The notes: generated by a model not told the origin, from the letters alone. A stretch of 64,000 bases of DNA from G963662605 sp963667005 (GCA_963667005.1 OY762937.1:1488001-1552000), one strand, 5' to 3'; shown: positions 8,917 to 19,077, counted from the first letter of the stretch. A program made the numbers and translations.

Positions 8917-10244
8917 TGAAATATACAGGCAGAAAATTTCTCTACCTCCTGATAATGTCGGCTGTGGCATATATTGCGCCGGCATTAGCACAAGAGAAAA
9001 TGACTATTGAACAAGCAATAGATATAGGAATAAAAAACAGCAAGACGTTAAATATATCTTCACAAAAAGTGTTGGCGTCAAAGGCCAGAACAAAGGAGCT
9101 GAGAACAAACCGGCTGCCGGCGCTGAAGCTGTCGGCTTCGTATACCAGACTGAGTGAAGTTGATCCTTTTGCTATATCAATGGGACCAACCACTTTGAAT
9201 ATTACTTCATCTATTCTGAATAACTATTCGGCAAAGCTCTCGTTAGTTCAACCGTTGTTTATGGGAAATAAAATTACGGCAGGCATAGATGCTGCTGATT
9301 ATAGTTTAGATGCAACTACCGAAGATTACTCCAAAGACCGCGAGGATCTCGTACTCAACATAAAAAGCGCTTACTGGAATTTGTATAAAGCTACTGAAAT
9401 GAAAAAAGTTCTCGATGAGAATGTTGCTCAGGTTCAGGCACATGTGACTGATGCCAAAAATATGATGGCTCAAGGCATGATGACCCGAAATGATGTATTG
9501 AAAATCGAAGTTCAATTATCTGATATTAAATACAGGCAGGCAGATGCTAACAACGCGGTACAGCTTGCCGGAATTGCATTGAATAATGTTCTCGGAATTC
9601 CGCTTACTACCAATATTGCAATTGGAAGCGGCATAGATGTAAAAGAATTTAATAGCAATGATCTGACTAATTTACTTTCTACATCGTATGAAGTCAGGCC
9701 GGAGCTTAGGGCAGCTGATTTGCGTTCTAAGGCCGGTGAAGCCGGAGTAACAGCAGCGCAGTCGGGTTGGTACCCACAGGTAAGTCTGGTTGGAAACTAT
9801 ACATATGCACGCCCGAACTCGAGAATTTTTCCTACCAAAGATCAATTTGACGGTACATGGGATGTAAGTCTGGCACTTTCGTATGATCTGTGGAATTGGA
9901 ACGCGACGTCATATCAGACGCAGCAGGCTGAATCCCAGTTGTTGCAAGCAAAAGATGCTTACAGCTTAGCCAAGGACGCTGTTACTCTTGAAGTAACACA
10001 GAATTTTCTGAATGTTAATCAGGCTAAAGAAAAAATTTCGATTGCCAAATTAGCACAGGAACAGGCTGAAGAAAATTTCCGGGTCACCGGTGAAAAATTC
10101 AAGCAGGGACTCGCTCTTTCAAGTGAATTGATTGACTCCGAAGTAGCCTATCTTCAGGCAAAAACTAATTATACTACTTCGGTAGTTGACTACGAGCTGG
10201 CTCTTGCCCGTTTGCAAAAATCAGTTGGAAACAAAAGTTTATAA
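8916..10244 (+). CDS. TolC-family outer-membrane efflux channel
   Basis: A 442-residue protein, the usual TolC/OEP length, with signal peptide MKYTGRKFLYLLIMSAVAYIAPALAQ and the two internal OEP repeats (about residues 28-220 and 240-435). The long coiled-coil helices of the periplasmic tunnel are rich in Ala, Gln and Lys (for example NMMAQGMMTRNDVLKIEVQL and EENFRVTGEKFKQG). It forms the outer-membrane exit duct of the tripartite pump encoded with it. AAGGAG precedes the ATG, which overlaps the tetR stop by one base. The adaptor gene begins 17 nt after its stop. Confidence 0.93.
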   Translation: MKYTGRKFLYLLIMSAVAYIAPALAQEKMTIEQAIDIGIKNSKTLNISSQKVLASKARTKELRTNRLPALKLSASYTRLSEVDPFAISMGPTTLNITSSILNNYSAKLSLVQPLFMGNKITAGIDAADYSLDATTEDYSKDREDLVLNIKSAYWNLYKATEMKKVLDENVAQVQAHVTDAKNMMAQGMMTRNDVLKIEVQLSDIKYRQADANNAVQLAGIALNNVLGIPLTTNIAIGSGIDVKEFNSNDLTNLLSTSYEVRPELRAADLRSKAGEAGVTAAQSGWYPQVSLVGNYTYARPNSRIFPTKDQFDGTWDVSLALSYDLWNWNATSYQTQQAESQLLQAKDAYSLAKDAVTLEVTQNFLNVNQAKEKISIAKLAQEQAEENFRVTGEKFKQGLALSSELIDSEVAYLQAKTNYTTSVVDYELALARLQKSVGNKSL

Positions 10245-10261
10245 AGTAAAGGATTAACAAA

Positions 10262-11314
10262 ATGAAAAAAGCTAAATATATCGGAGCCGCATTAGTTATA
10301 CTTGCCGTTATTGCGGGGATATTGATACACAACCGGCAGGAACTTGTGGCAAAAAATAAAATTGTCAAAGAAGACTCATACTACGTTTCCGTTGAGAAAA
10401 TTTCCAAGCAGCTTCCTAAAGTTGCGGTATCTTTTACCGGTGTTGTTGCTGCCAACAATGACGTAAATATTGTTTCGGAAACTTCCGGCAAAGTTACGGG
10501 TATGTTTTTTAAGATCGGTGAAGCGAAGAAGGCCGGAACCGTACTGGTGCAGGTTGATGATGAATTGAAAAAAGCCGCATACAATACGGCAGAAGCAAAT
10601 TACGAAAAATCCAAAAAGGATTACGAGCGCTTCGAAGCATTGTATAAACAGAAAAGTATCACCGAGACACAGTTAGATCAGGCAAAATTGGCCTATGTAA
10701 ACGCGGAATCACAATATACGGTTGCCAAAAGACAGTTGCGTGACACAAAAATTGCGACACCGATTTCCGGTGTGATAACATCAAAGAATGTTGATCTCGG
10801 TGTAATGGTTCAGCAAGGTATGGTTATTGCCAATATCGTTGATGTATCAAAACTCAAAGTTAAGGTTGGTGTATCCGAGAGTGATGTGTTCAAATTGAAA
10901 AAGGGTGATGACGTTACCGTTACAACAGATGTTTTTCCGGGTGTCAATTACCATGGAAAGATTGAGTCTATCAGCGCGAAAGGCGATGATGCCCACACCT
11001 ATCCTGTTGAAATTACCGTGTCTAACGATTCAAAAAGTCAGTTGAAAGCCGGAATGTTTGCCCGTGTTAATTTCACTGCGCTGAAGACAAGCGAAATTGT
11101 TGCGTTACCGAGATCTGCACTTGTAGGCAGTTTGAAAAATCCGCAAGTGTTTGTTGTTGAGAACGGAATTGCGCGCCTCCGTACGGTTGTACTGGGCAGC
11201 GAATACGGTACATATGTTGAAGTTGTCAGCGGTATTAATCCGGATGAGACAGTTGTTGTCAGCGGACAAAATATTATTACAGATGGCGTGAAAGTCATTG
11301 TTGTTGCTCAATAA
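10262..11314 (+). CDS. RND efflux periplasmic adaptor subunit (HlyD/MFP family)
   Basis: A 350-residue membrane-fusion protein. The N-terminal signal/anchor (about residues 5-22) is followed by the first half of the lipoyl domain (VNIVSETSGKVTGMFFKIGE), a helical hairpin (about 105-155), the second half-lipoyl segment (TKIATPISGVITSKNVDLG), a beta-barrel domain and the membrane-proximal domain ending in NIITDGVKVIVV. It links the inner-membrane pump to the TolC-like channel. It lies 17 nt after the tolC-type gene and 19 nt before the pump gene. No lipobox Cys is present, so it is held by the N-terminal helix or is periplasmic. Confidence 0.92.
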   Translation: MKKAKYIGAALVILAVIAGILIHNRQELVAKNKIVKEDSYYVSVEKISKQLPKVAVSFTGVVAANNDVNIVSETSGKVTGMFFKIGEAKKAGTVLVQVDDELKKAAYNTAEANYEKSKKDYERFEALYKQKSITETQLDQAKLAYVNAESQYTVAKRQLRDTKIATPISGVITSKNVDLGVMVQQGMVIANIVDVSKLKVKVGVSESDVFKLKKGDDVTVTTDVFPGVNYHGKIESISAKGDDAHTYPVEITVSNDSKSQLKAGMFARVNFTALKTSEIVALPRSALVGSLKNPQVFVVENGIARLRTVVLGSEYGTYVEVVSGINPDETVVVSGQNIITDGVKVIVVAQ

Positions 11315-11333
11315 GAAGATTGTTAGGTAGAAA

Positions 11334-14300
11334 ATGACTATTACAGAATTATCAATAAAAAGGCCTTCATTGGTCATCATAGTCTTCGCGGCGTTGGCCG
11401 TGTTAGGCTTATACAGTTATCAGCAGCTTCAGTATGAATTGCTGCCGAAGATCGCACCACCGGTACTTACCATTACAACGGCATATCCCGGCGCTGCACC
11501 ATCAGAAGTAGAAACCAGCATCACAAAGGTTATTGAAGATGCGGTCTCCGGTATGGACAAAGTATCAGAAATCCACAGCAGTTCTATGGAAGGTGTTTCC
11601 ATGGTTGTTGTTGAATTGCTGCAAAGTGCCAATACCGATTTTTCTTTGCAGGATGCTTCCCGTAAGGTAGGAGAAATTACTTCCAAACTCCCGACAGGTG
11701 CAAAAACTCCTGTAATTTCAAAAATACAGATGGATGAAATTCCTGTTCTAAGAATGGGTGTTTCGAGCAATATGAATAACAAGGCATTTGCGCAGTTCAT
11801 CACCGATCAGATCAAACCGGAACTTGCTAAAGTTGAAGGCGTGGGTCAGGTGGTTGACATTGGCGGAGAGCAGAGAGAGATTCAGGTTAATCTTGATCTG
11901 CAAAAACTCCGTTCAGTCGGACTTTCGATTGCAACAGTTACTAATGCAATTAAAGCAGGAAACCTTGACTTTCCGACTGGAAAAATTGACGATAGCGATG
12001 GTCAATTTGTTGTACGTCTGGCGGGTAAATACAATTCGATTGACGAACTGAGAACGCTCAGCATTGGAAAATCCAAGGATGGCAGTGCAATTTATCTTGG
12101 AGATATCGCCGAAGTTGAAGACGGCGTGAAAGAGCCGACAAACTTTTGCCGTATTAATTTGCACTCAACGGTAAGTTTGAACATTCAAAAACAATCGGAT
12201 GCGAATGCTGTATCGGTAAGTGAACATGTACGTGCGAAACTTGCCGACCTTGAGAAAAAATACGCGGATAGAGATCTGAAATTCAACATCGCGCAAGATG
12301 CTTCTACATTCACCATTAGTGCAGCAGACGCAGTAAAGGAAGATTTGGCAATTGCGGTTTTGTTGGTCGCATTAGTTATGCTTTTATTTTTGCACAGCTT
12401 CAGAAACTCGCTTATCGTATTGATTGCAGTACCTTCATCGCTCATTTCAACATTTATCGCGATGTATGCATTCGATTTGACGCTCAACCTCATGACTCTG
12501 CTTGGCTTGTCGCTGGTTGTCGGTATTCTGGTGGATGACTCCATCGTTGTACTTGAGAATATTTATCATCACCTTGAGAAAGGTGAAGATAAACGGACTG
12601 CGGCTTTACGCGGACGTAACGAGATCGGTTTCGCGGCTCTTGCTATCACGTTTGTAGACGTTGCCGTATTCCTTCCGCTTGCATTGATCAACGGAATGAT
12701 CGGTAACATCATGCGTCAGTTCGCATTGGTAGTTGTCGTTTCGACTTTGTTGAGCCTTTTCGTATCATTTACGATTACGCCTATGCTTGCGTCAAGATTT
12801 GCGAAACTTGAAAAAATGAGTTCGAAAAATATTCTTGGGCGTTTTGCGATATGGTTCGAGCAAAAATTCCGCCAGTTAACTGCACAGTACGTCCAGGTTC
12901 TTGAGTGGAGCTTAAGACACCGGTTAGTTGTATTTTTGGCTGCAACAGTATTATTCTTTGCTTCTGTATCGCTGATTCCTACCGGATTCATTGGAACAGA
13001 AATGGTCGCAGTTGCCGACCGTGGTGAATTTGCGGTTACGCTGGAACTTCCTCCTGGTGCAACACTCGCGCAAACAAATCAAACGTCGCACCACATAGAG
13101 CAGATGCTTTTAAAGGTGCCGGAAGTGAAGGAGTTGTTTGTCAACGCCGGAGCCTCAAGCGAAGGATTGCTGGGTTCATATACGAATAATGCATCGGAGA
13201 TTACCGTTATTCTGGTAGACAAGAAACAGAGAAAAAAATCTACCAATGATTTGATTGTCGAGATCAAAAAAATGATCGGAAACATTCCGGGTGTAAAAGT
13301 TCGCGCAAATCCTATCGGTATGTTCGGTACTGCAAACTCAACACCGGTGCAGGTTGTTGTCAGCGGAACAAACATGGATGATGTTAACAAAGGAGCAAAG
13401 CAGGTTCAGAATATTTTGAAGAATATTCCCGGAACGGCAGACGTCCGTCTTTCAACAAATGATGCAAAACCAGAAACACGTATCGTAGTTGACCGTGATA
13501 AATTGAATCAATATGGACTTTCCATATCGGATGTCGGCAGCACGCTGCGTATTGCTTTAACAGGTGATGATGAATCGAAATACAAAGACGGAACAAATCA
13601 ATACGATATTCGTATTCATCTTGATAAGTATGATCGCTCAAACACTGATGATCTGAATCGCATTACCTTTACCAACAAAAAAGGCGATGTTATTGAATTA
13701 CAGCAGTTTGCAACGGTGGTAAGAACGACAGGCCCAACGAAGTTACAGCGTGAAGGTAGAATATCTGCTATTACGGTATACTCACAGGCTTTTGGACGTC
13801 CGACCGGTACTATTACGCAGGATTTCGAAAAGGAAATGAAAAAGCATCCGCTTCCGGCCGGTGTTAAATTCAGTTATACCGGTGAAATGAAGAGCATGGG
13901 CGATTCATTCAAATCTCTCGGTATAGCACTTATCGCGGCGCTGTTATTTACTTATATGATCATGGTCGCGTTGTATGATTCGTTCATTCATCCGTTTGTT
14001 GTATTGTTCTCTGTCCCGCTTGCGATGATCGGCGGGTTGCTGGCACTGGCATTAACGATGAAAGCGTTAAGCATCTTTACCATACTCGGTATCATCATGC
14101 TTATCGGGTTGGTATCTAAGAATGCAATTCTTCTTGTAGATAGAACGAACTTCCGCAGAAGTGAAGGCGCGACAGTACATGAAGCACTTTTGGATGCGGC
14201 TGAAATGAGACTTCGTCCAATCCTCATGACAACGTTAACAATGATTTTCGGTATGCTCCCGATTGCTTTATCAAAAGCATCCGGTGCAGAATGGAAATCC

Positions 14301-14489
14301 GGCCTTGCATCGGCTCTTATCGGCGGTCTTACAAGTTCATTGTTGTTGACGCTTTTGGTAGTGCCGATTGTATACACCAAAATGGAAGAGATAAGAATTT
14401 CCGTTACTTCTAAAGTAAAGGGATTGCTCTCCGGCAACAAAGAACCGAAAGAGAAAACAGGTCTAACTCCGGAAGTTGAAGCAGAATAA
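11334..14489 (+). CDS. RND efflux pump inner-membrane permease (AcrB/HAE-1 type)
   Basis: A 1051-residue proton-driven pump with the expected pseudo-duplicated layout: TM1 at the N-terminus, a large periplasmic porter loop, TM2-6, TM7, a second periplasmic loop and TM8-12. The TM4 proton-relay motif GILVDDSIVVLENI (about residues 396-409) contains the paired Asp residues found in drug-exporting RND pumps, unlike metal-specific CusA-type pumps. GLVSKNAILLVD and LRPILMTTLTMIFGMLP, near the C-terminus, are also typical. Probable substrates are hydrophobic toxins, bile-salt-like compounds or antibiotics; which ones cannot be told. It is the last gene of the tetR-led operon and ends before a strong terminator. 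Confidence 0.95.
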   Translation: MTITELSIKRPSLVIIVFAALAVLGLYSYQQLQYELLPKIAPPVLTITTAYPGAAPSEVETSITKVIEDAVSGMDKVSEIHSSSMEGVSMVVVELLQSANTDFSLQDASRKVGEITSKLPTGAKTPVISKIQMDEIPVLRMGVSSNMNNKAFAQFITDQIKPELAKVEGVGQVVDIGGEQREIQVNLDLQKLRSVGLSIATVTNAIKAGNLDFPTGKIDDSDGQFVVRLAGKYNSIDELRTLSIGKSKDGSAIYLGDIAEVEDGVKEPTNFCRINLHSTVSLNIQKQSDANAVSVSEHVRAKLADLEKKYADRDLKFNIAQDASTFTISAADAVKEDLAIAVLLVALVMLLFLHSFRNSLIVLIAVPSSLISTFIAMYAFDLTLNLMTLLGLSLVVGILVDDSIVVLENIYHHLEKGEDKRTAALRGRNEIGFAALAITFVDVAVFLPLALINGMIGNIMRQFALVVVVSTLLSLFVSFTITPMLASRFAKLEKMSSKNILGRFAIWFEQKFRQLTAQYVQVLEWSLRHRLVVFLAATVLFFASVSLIPTGFIGTEMVAVADRGEFAVTLELPPGATLAQTNQTSHHIEQMLLKVPEVKELFVNAGASSEGLLGSYTNNASEITVILVDKKQRKKSTNDLIVEIKKMIGNIPGVKVRANPIGMFGTANSTPVQVVVSGTNMDDVNKGAKQVQNILKNIPGTADVRLSTNDAKPETRIVVDRDKLNQYGLSISDVGSTLRIALTGDDESKYKDGTNQYDIRIHLDKYDRSNTDDLNRITFTNKKGDVIELQQFATVVRTTGPTKLQREGRISAITVYSQAFGRPTGTITQDFEKEMKKHPLPAGVKFSYTGEMKSMGDSFKSLGIALIAALLFTYMIMVALYDSFIHPFVVLFSVPLAMIGGLLALALTMKALSIFTILGIIMLIGLVSKNAILLVDRTNFRRSEGATVHEALLDAAEMRLRPILMTTLTMIFGMLPIALSKASGAEWKSGLASALIGGLTSSLLLTLLVVPIVYTKMEEIRISVTSKVKGLLSGNKEPKEKTGLTPEVEAE

Positions 14490-14520
14490 TTTTCCCCCTC
14501 ATTCCTCATAATGAAAACAA

Positions 14521-14550
14521 AAAGGGCGTCCATATGGGCGCCCTTTTTTA
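14521..14550. terminator. Bidirectional rho-independent terminator
   Basis: An 8-bp stem GGGCGTCC/GGGCGCCC (one G-T wobble) with an ATAT loop is followed by six T on the plus strand and preceded by an A run. It sits between the converging pump operon and feo operon, so it can serve both. Confidence 0.85.
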
Positions 14551-14564
14551 ATTGAAGAACAAAT

Positions 14565-14744
14565 TTAATGGCAGCAGTCTGACTTTTTACTTGTCGGCGT
14601 CTGTAGTTTTTGATGGCACAATTCTTTAGCAGCACAACCTTCGCACGGAGATGAATTCTTTTTGGTGACTACATTCCACAAGCCACGAAATATATACAGC
14701 GCAGCAGAAAGAATAATGATGAATACGATAATTTCCTGAAACAT
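14565..14744 (-). CDS. FeoB-associated Cys-rich membrane protein
   Basis: A 59-residue protein: one N-terminal membrane helix (FQEIIVFIIILSAALYIFRG), then a short tail with five Cys in CEGC, C and CC spacing plus a terminal His. This matches the small FeoB-associated Cys-rich family found downstream of feoB in Bacteroidota and Firmicutes. It was proposed to assist ferrous-iron uptake, perhaps by metal binding, but the mechanism is not established. The start was chosen at 14744, where AAGGAAAATGTA precedes the ATG and which lies 10 nt after the feoAB stop; a longer upstream reading would overlap feoB. Last gene of the feo operon. Confidence 0.82.
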   Translation of the reverse strand: MFQEIIVFIIILSAALYIFRGLWNVVTKKNSSPCEGCAAKELCHQKLQTPTSKKSDCCH

Positions 14745-14754
14745 TACATTTTCC

Positions 14755-17250
14755 TTAAATAAATATTCCACCGACGGTGTAGGTAACAAAGGCGAGTACC
14801 CATGCAAGTACTGTTGTATAGACCATGGTGAATACTGCCCATTTCCAGTTGCCTTCTTTTTTAATAGCCGCAATTACAGCTACACACGGGAAATATATCA
14901 ACACAAAAACCATTAGTGTCAGGGCAATGAGTGGGGAAAATACAAGCTGTCCCGTTTTGGACCCGGATGTATATTCCTGTGCTAAAATCTTATCTTTCAG
15001 TGTTGACTCTGAATCTTTCCCGTTCAAGTCAACCTGATATAGAACTCCCATAGTACTTACAACAATTTCCTTTGCTGCAAGTCCTGTAATAATGCTGACG
15101 CCAATTCTCCAATCAAATCCCAGCGGAGAAATAACAGGCTCAATAAAATGTCCCATTTTACCGATGTATGAATTTTCCTGGTGCTCGGCCATCTTTTTAG
15201 TCTCAAGCTGAGTGACTCTCTCATCTTTCACATCCTGCGGAAGGTTGTTATCGTTCTTAATTGTCTCAATAGCACCGTCGTAGTTCATTGAGAATTGGTG
15301 TTCTCTCGGATAATAACCAAGCGCCCAAATAACAATAGATGCAACCAAAATAACGGTACCCATTTTTTTGATGTACTGAACAGCTTTATGCCACATATGT
15401 ATAGAAGTACTTCTGAGAGTCGGCACGCGATATGGCGGTAATTCCATAACAAACGGAACATCTTCTTTAGCAAATACGGTTTTCTTCATGATCAGTGCGA
15501 CGATAACGGCACATAAAATTCCGAGCCCATATATTGAGAATAGCACTAATCCCTGATGTTTTGGGAAGAATGCTGAAATCAACAACACATAAACAGGAAG
15601 CCGTGCGCTGCATGACATGAACGGAGTGATGATCATAGTCAACAGGCGGTCTTTTCTGTTTTCGAGTGTGCGCGTTGCCATAACTGCCGGCACGTTGCAT
15701 CCGAATCCCATCAGCAGGGGAATAAAAGACTTGCCGTGCAATCCGATCTTGTGCATAATTCTATCCATAATAAACGACGCACGCGCCATATATCCGGTGT
15801 CCTCCATCAATGAGATGAAGAAGAAAAGGATAAGGATATTCGGGAGAAATATAATAACTCCGCCTACACCACCGATGATTCCATGACAGATTAGATCGCG
15901 CAGCGGTCCAACCGGTAAAACACCGTACAAATAGTCGCCAAGAAAATTTACACCAGCATCAATCCATTCCATAGGAATGCTACCAAGAGAGAATGTCGCT
16001 TGAAACATGACCCACATGAAGAATAGAAAAATCGGGAAGCCGAAAATCTTATGCGTAATAATATTGTCGAGTTCAGTACTTCGTTTTCTACGATCAACCT
16101 CGTTTTGGATATATGTTTCGCCCAAAGCTCCTGCAATAAATCCATATTTGGCATCGGAGATAACGGTTTCGGATTTTTCCCCGAATTCCTTTTCGAGTTT
16201 TTCTACTTCTTTTTTTGCGATTGAGAGAATTGCTTCATGGTTAGCGTATTGTGTTACCAATTCGCGTGTTGTCTTTTCGCCTTCAATCAGCTTGATCGAA
16301 AGGTATCTTGTTGAGTACTGATCGGAAAGTTCGAGATTCTTCTTTAATTCCTTTTGAATGCTTCGAATGGCATTCTCAATATTTTCGCCGTAATTGATAT
16401 GGATATGACGTACCGTAGGATCCTTATCAAGATACACATCAACAACTTTCCGGAAAAGATTATCGATGCCGGTACCTTTTGATGAGACAGTCGGGATGAT
16501 AGGTATACCCATCATTTTACCCAGAGTTTCGAAATCAAACTGAACGTTTTTCTGCTCAAGCTCATCGAACATATTCAAAGCGATAACTACTTTGATGTTC
16601 ATATCAATAAGCTGTGTTGTTAGAAACAGATTTCTTTCCAGGTTGGATGCATCAATAACATTTACAATAACGTCGGGAGTATTGTCGGTAATATGTTTCC
16701 GTACATACATTTCTTCCGGTGTATATTCTGTAAGTGAATACGTGCCGGGAAGGTCAACGATGTTAATACGATAATCATCAATCTCAAAGTGAGCTTCCTT
16801 TGAATCTATTGTAACGCCGCCGTAATTACCGACGCGCTCATGAGAACCTGAAGCATAATTGAATAGAGTGGTTTTGCCGCTGTTCGGGTTGCCGACCAAC
16901 GCGACGTTAATATTGACGCCCTTGATTCCTTTTGTAAGCTTTTGGGTGTTTTCGTCAATCGTACCTTCAAATGGCACGAGGTTATCCTGTGTTGTATCAT
17001 CTTCGGGGAGTATTACTTCAATCAGTTTCGCTTCGCTTCGGCGCAGTGAAACTTTGTAGTCCATGATTTCATACTCGACAGGGTCACGAAGAGGAGCATT
17101 TTTAATAACACGGACTTTTTTGCCTTTGACGAATCCCATCTCGGTTATCCGGTTGCGAAAAGCGCCGTGTCCGAGTATTTTTACAATAATTCCTTCTGCT
17201 CCGGTCTGTAAATCCGAAAGCCTCATATTCTCTATCTTAACTGATTCCAC
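14755..17250 (-). CDS. feoB: Ferrous iron transporter, FeoA-FeoB fusion
   Basis: An 831-residue fusion. Residues about 6-80 are a complete FeoA SH3-like domain (GAEGIIVKILGHGAFRNRI, EMGFVKGKKVRVI). A FeoB G domain follows: G1 GNPNSGKTT (120-128), G3 DLPG (166-169), G4 NMFD (226-229). Then come the helical GDI-like region and the two Gate/Core membrane repeats, with GFGCNVPAVMATR in the pore region. It imports Fe2+ across the inner membrane with nucleotide hydrolysis. FeoA-FeoB fusions are known in Bacteroidota. It lies 13 nt downstream of an OprB-like porin gene and 10 nt upstream of the small Cys-rich partner. All key motifs are intact. Confidence 0.96.
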   Translation of the reverse strand: MESVKIENMRLSDLQTGAEGIIVKILGHGAFRNRITEMGFVKGKKVRVIKNAPLRDPVEYEIMDYKVSLRRSEAKLIEVILPEDDTTQDNLVPFEGTIDENTQKLTKGIKGVNINVALVGNPNSGKTTLFNYASGSHERVGNYGGVTIDSKEAHFEIDDYRINIVDLPGTYSLTEYTPEEMYVRKHITDNTPDVIVNVIDASNLERNLFLTTQLIDMNIKVVIALNMFDELEQKNVQFDFETLGKMMGIPIIPTVSSKGTGIDNLFRKVVDVYLDKDPTVRHIHINYGENIENAIRSIQKELKKNLELSDQYSTRYLSIKLIEGEKTTRELVTQYANHEAILSIAKKEVEKLEKEFGEKSETVISDAKYGFIAGALGETYIQNEVDRRKRSTELDNIITHKIFGFPIFLFFMWVMFQATFSLGSIPMEWIDAGVNFLGDYLYGVLPVGPLRDLICHGIIGGVGGVIIFLPNILILFFFISLMEDTGYMARASFIMDRIMHKIGLHGKSFIPLLMGFGCNVPAVMATRTLENRKDRLLTMIITPFMSCSARLPVYVLLISAFFPKHQGLVLFSIYGLGILCAVIVALIMKKTVFAKEDVPFVMELPPYRVPTLRSTSIHMWHKAVQYIKKMGTVILVASIVIWALGYYPREHQFSMNYDGAIETIKNDNNLPQDVKDERVTQLETKKMAEHQENSYIGKMGHFIEPVISPLGFDWRIGVSIITGLAAKEIVVSTMGVLYQVDLNGKDSESTLKDKILAQEYTSGSKTGQLVFSPLIALTLMVFVLIYFPCVAVIAAIKKEGNWKWAVFTMVYTTVLAWVLAFVTYTVGGIFI

Positions 17251-17263
17251 CGAATCTCCTGAA

Positions 17264-18373
17264 TTAGTAGTTCAGCCCGAAGCGGATAATGCCCGCCAAG
17301 GCGCTGTTTGTTGATGAAAATTCACCAGCCGGGTTGATAATATACTGAATATCCGGTTGGATAAAAATGTTGTTTGAAATGTATCTCTTATACGTTACTT
17401 CAATTGTCTTTTCACTTATTGCAGAATTGTGAAAGTAGCTTCCTGCATAAGCAATACCAAACTCGTCGTTATCGGTAAATAGTTTTTTGCACAGGAGACC
17501 ACCGCCTATATACAGGTTGTTTTCTATACCCGCACCATGAGAGCTGGTAAATTGAGTGAATATATTTAGTTGAGAACTCTTTATGTCATAAATCTCATTA
17601 TCGGTGTTGAAATAGATGCTATACCGCTTGTTAAATACGGTAACCAATTCCTGATTCTCATCATGCTCTCTCATTCTGCTGTGGTAGATAAATCCGATTT
17701 TATAGACACCAGGCATACTAGCTGTGGCTGCATGTTGAAATTGAATCTCTGAAACAGACAAGACTCCGTCGTTTCGGGATATTTTCCAGTTGAGGTTATG
17801 CGGGTTGTTTTCAAAACCCTGTATGTTTCCATCGTATAATGCCGTCAGGAATTTCCATTGAGACTCTACCTGCCACTCTAATGTTGCCCCGAGAGTCGTC
17901 AACGGAAAAATAGGGACCGGAGAAAAATGAGAAATTGCTGAGGGCACGCCGAACGAACTATTGATGAAGCTTGAACCATTTTCCGAAACCAGAAATGAAG
18001 CGTTCATATCCTGGACCCCGAGCGTGATTGAGAAATTGTCAATAGACTGTTTTAACCAAAGTTCCTGAATATATGAATGTGTACCGGCTTCGATATTGGA
18101 AATTCCCTGATAATCTCCGATAAAAGTTTGTGTTGGAGTTCCTCCATGCGAATTGGCAGCATTAAGAAAAATTTCACTGCCATTCCATAAGCCTGTATTT
18201 TCCGAATTAAGTGTAAATGCAAAATTTAGCAATCCAAGATAAGCGCTGCCCCGCCGCAATCCACCGTGCATATTATTGACAAACTCGCCGGTATACGTTA
18301 CCTCCGGTTTGATCTGAGCAGTAATTAATTCGGCTGCAAATCCTGTAATAATTAAAAACCGTAAAAATGACAT
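17264..18373 (-). CDS. OprB-like outer-membrane porin, first gene of the feo operon
   Basis: A 369-residue protein with signal peptide MSFLRFLIITGFAAELITA and beta-barrel strands throughout, ending in the outer-membrane signature IIRFGLNY. Segments such as LNAANSHGG, GDYQGISNIEAG and VQDMNASFLVSENGSSFINSSFG resemble the carbohydrate-selective porin OprB family. It is only 13 nt from feoAB and read in the same direction, so it is very probably cotranscribed. By context it may let Fe2+ or a small chelate reach the periplasm rather than a sugar, but this is inference. No TonB box or plug domain is present. Confidence 0.72.
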   Translation of the reverse strand: MSFLRFLIITGFAAELITAQIKPEVTYTGEFVNNMHGGLRRGSAYLGLLNFAFTLNSENTGLWNGSEIFLNAANSHGGTPTQTFIGDYQGISNIEAGTHSYIQELWLKQSIDNFSITLGVQDMNASFLVSENGSSFINSSFGVPSAISHFSPVPIFPLTTLGATLEWQVESQWKFLTALYDGNIQGFENNPHNLNWKISRNDGVLSVSEIQFQHAATASMPGVYKIGFIYHSRMREHDENQELVTVFNKRYSIYFNTDNEIYDIKSSQLNIFTQFTSSHGAGIENNLYIGGGLLCKKLFTDNDEFGIAYAGSYFHNSAISEKTIEVTYKRYISNNIFIQPDIQYIINPAGEFSSTNSALAGIIRFGLNY

Positions 18374-18492
18374 GTGTAATCCAAATGTGTTGAAAATCTT
18401 ATGTAAAATTACGTTTTGGGGTCAGCGCCTTCAATCCCTAAAAGGGATGAAAAGTACCTATCTGTGTAGTTATTTTTAGGTACGGGAAGGGG

Positions 18493-19077
18493 TCAGAGGT
18501 TTTGCAGGGAGATAATATTCTTCAAAACGGCGTAAATTGTCAATCCGGATACTGTTTTTATACCTGTTTTTTGGGTGATGTTTTTCCGGTGAGTGATGAC
18601 CGTATGAGGGCTAATAAAGAGAATTTCGGCGATTTCCTTGTTTGAATGGCCGGTCACGAGCAGGTGGAGTACTTCGATTTCGCGGTCACTTAATGCCTGC
18701 TGATGGTTATCTTCACTTTCGGCGGCGAGTGAAAGCTGCCGGTCAATTGTTTCATGAATGACCGATTCGTTGTCATTGATATGAATTAAGAAATCAAAAT
18801 GAGCAAGAAGTGTCTGTTCAAAATAAGCGTATACTAATCCGGCCCACTTAATGTTGGGCATATCTTTTTTTATAGTACGGAAAACATCCTGCTTTGCCTG
18901 AACGATCAGCGGATTCACAATAATTATTTGAGGTTCATTCTCAAGCAAGTGCTGCTGCAGATCATTCAGTGAATCATACATGGTGACGGAAATATCTTTC
19001 CCGGAATGTGAAATGATCCTGTATAATCCTTCACTGATGATTTGAGATGTCTCGATAATATATATTACAGAATGCAT
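18493..19077 (-). CDS. LuxR/NarL-type regulator with degenerate receiver
   Basis: A 194-residue two-domain regulator. The C-terminal LuxR helix-turn-helix (about residues 130-190: LSDREIEVLHLLVTGHSNKE, then IAEILFISPHTVITHR) is intact. The N-terminal half folds like a receiver but lacks the signature residues: the phosphoacceptor position reads IIIVNP (Asn55), the acidic pair is replaced by ET, and no KP motif is seen. It is therefore unlikely to be phosphorylated and may respond to a ligand or protein instead. The start at 19077 was preferred because its ATG follows the upstream stop after one base. A longer frame could begin at 19113. It is coupled to the hemerythrin-like gene. Confidence 0.82.
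   Translation of the reverse strand: MHSVIYIIETSQIISEGLYRIISHSGKDISVTMYDSLNDLQQHLLENEPQIIIVNPLIVQAKQDVFRTIKKDMPNIKWAGLVYAYFEQTLLAHFDFLIHINDNESVIHETIDRQLSLAAESEDNHQQALSDREIEVLHLLVTGHSNKEIAEILFISPHTVITHRKNITQKTGIKTVSGLTIYAVLKNIISLQNL

Noticed and set aside
13988..14635. Minus-strand frame of 215 codons
   Set aside because: Antisense to the conserved RND permease C-terminus; composition reflects codon complement, with no family features.
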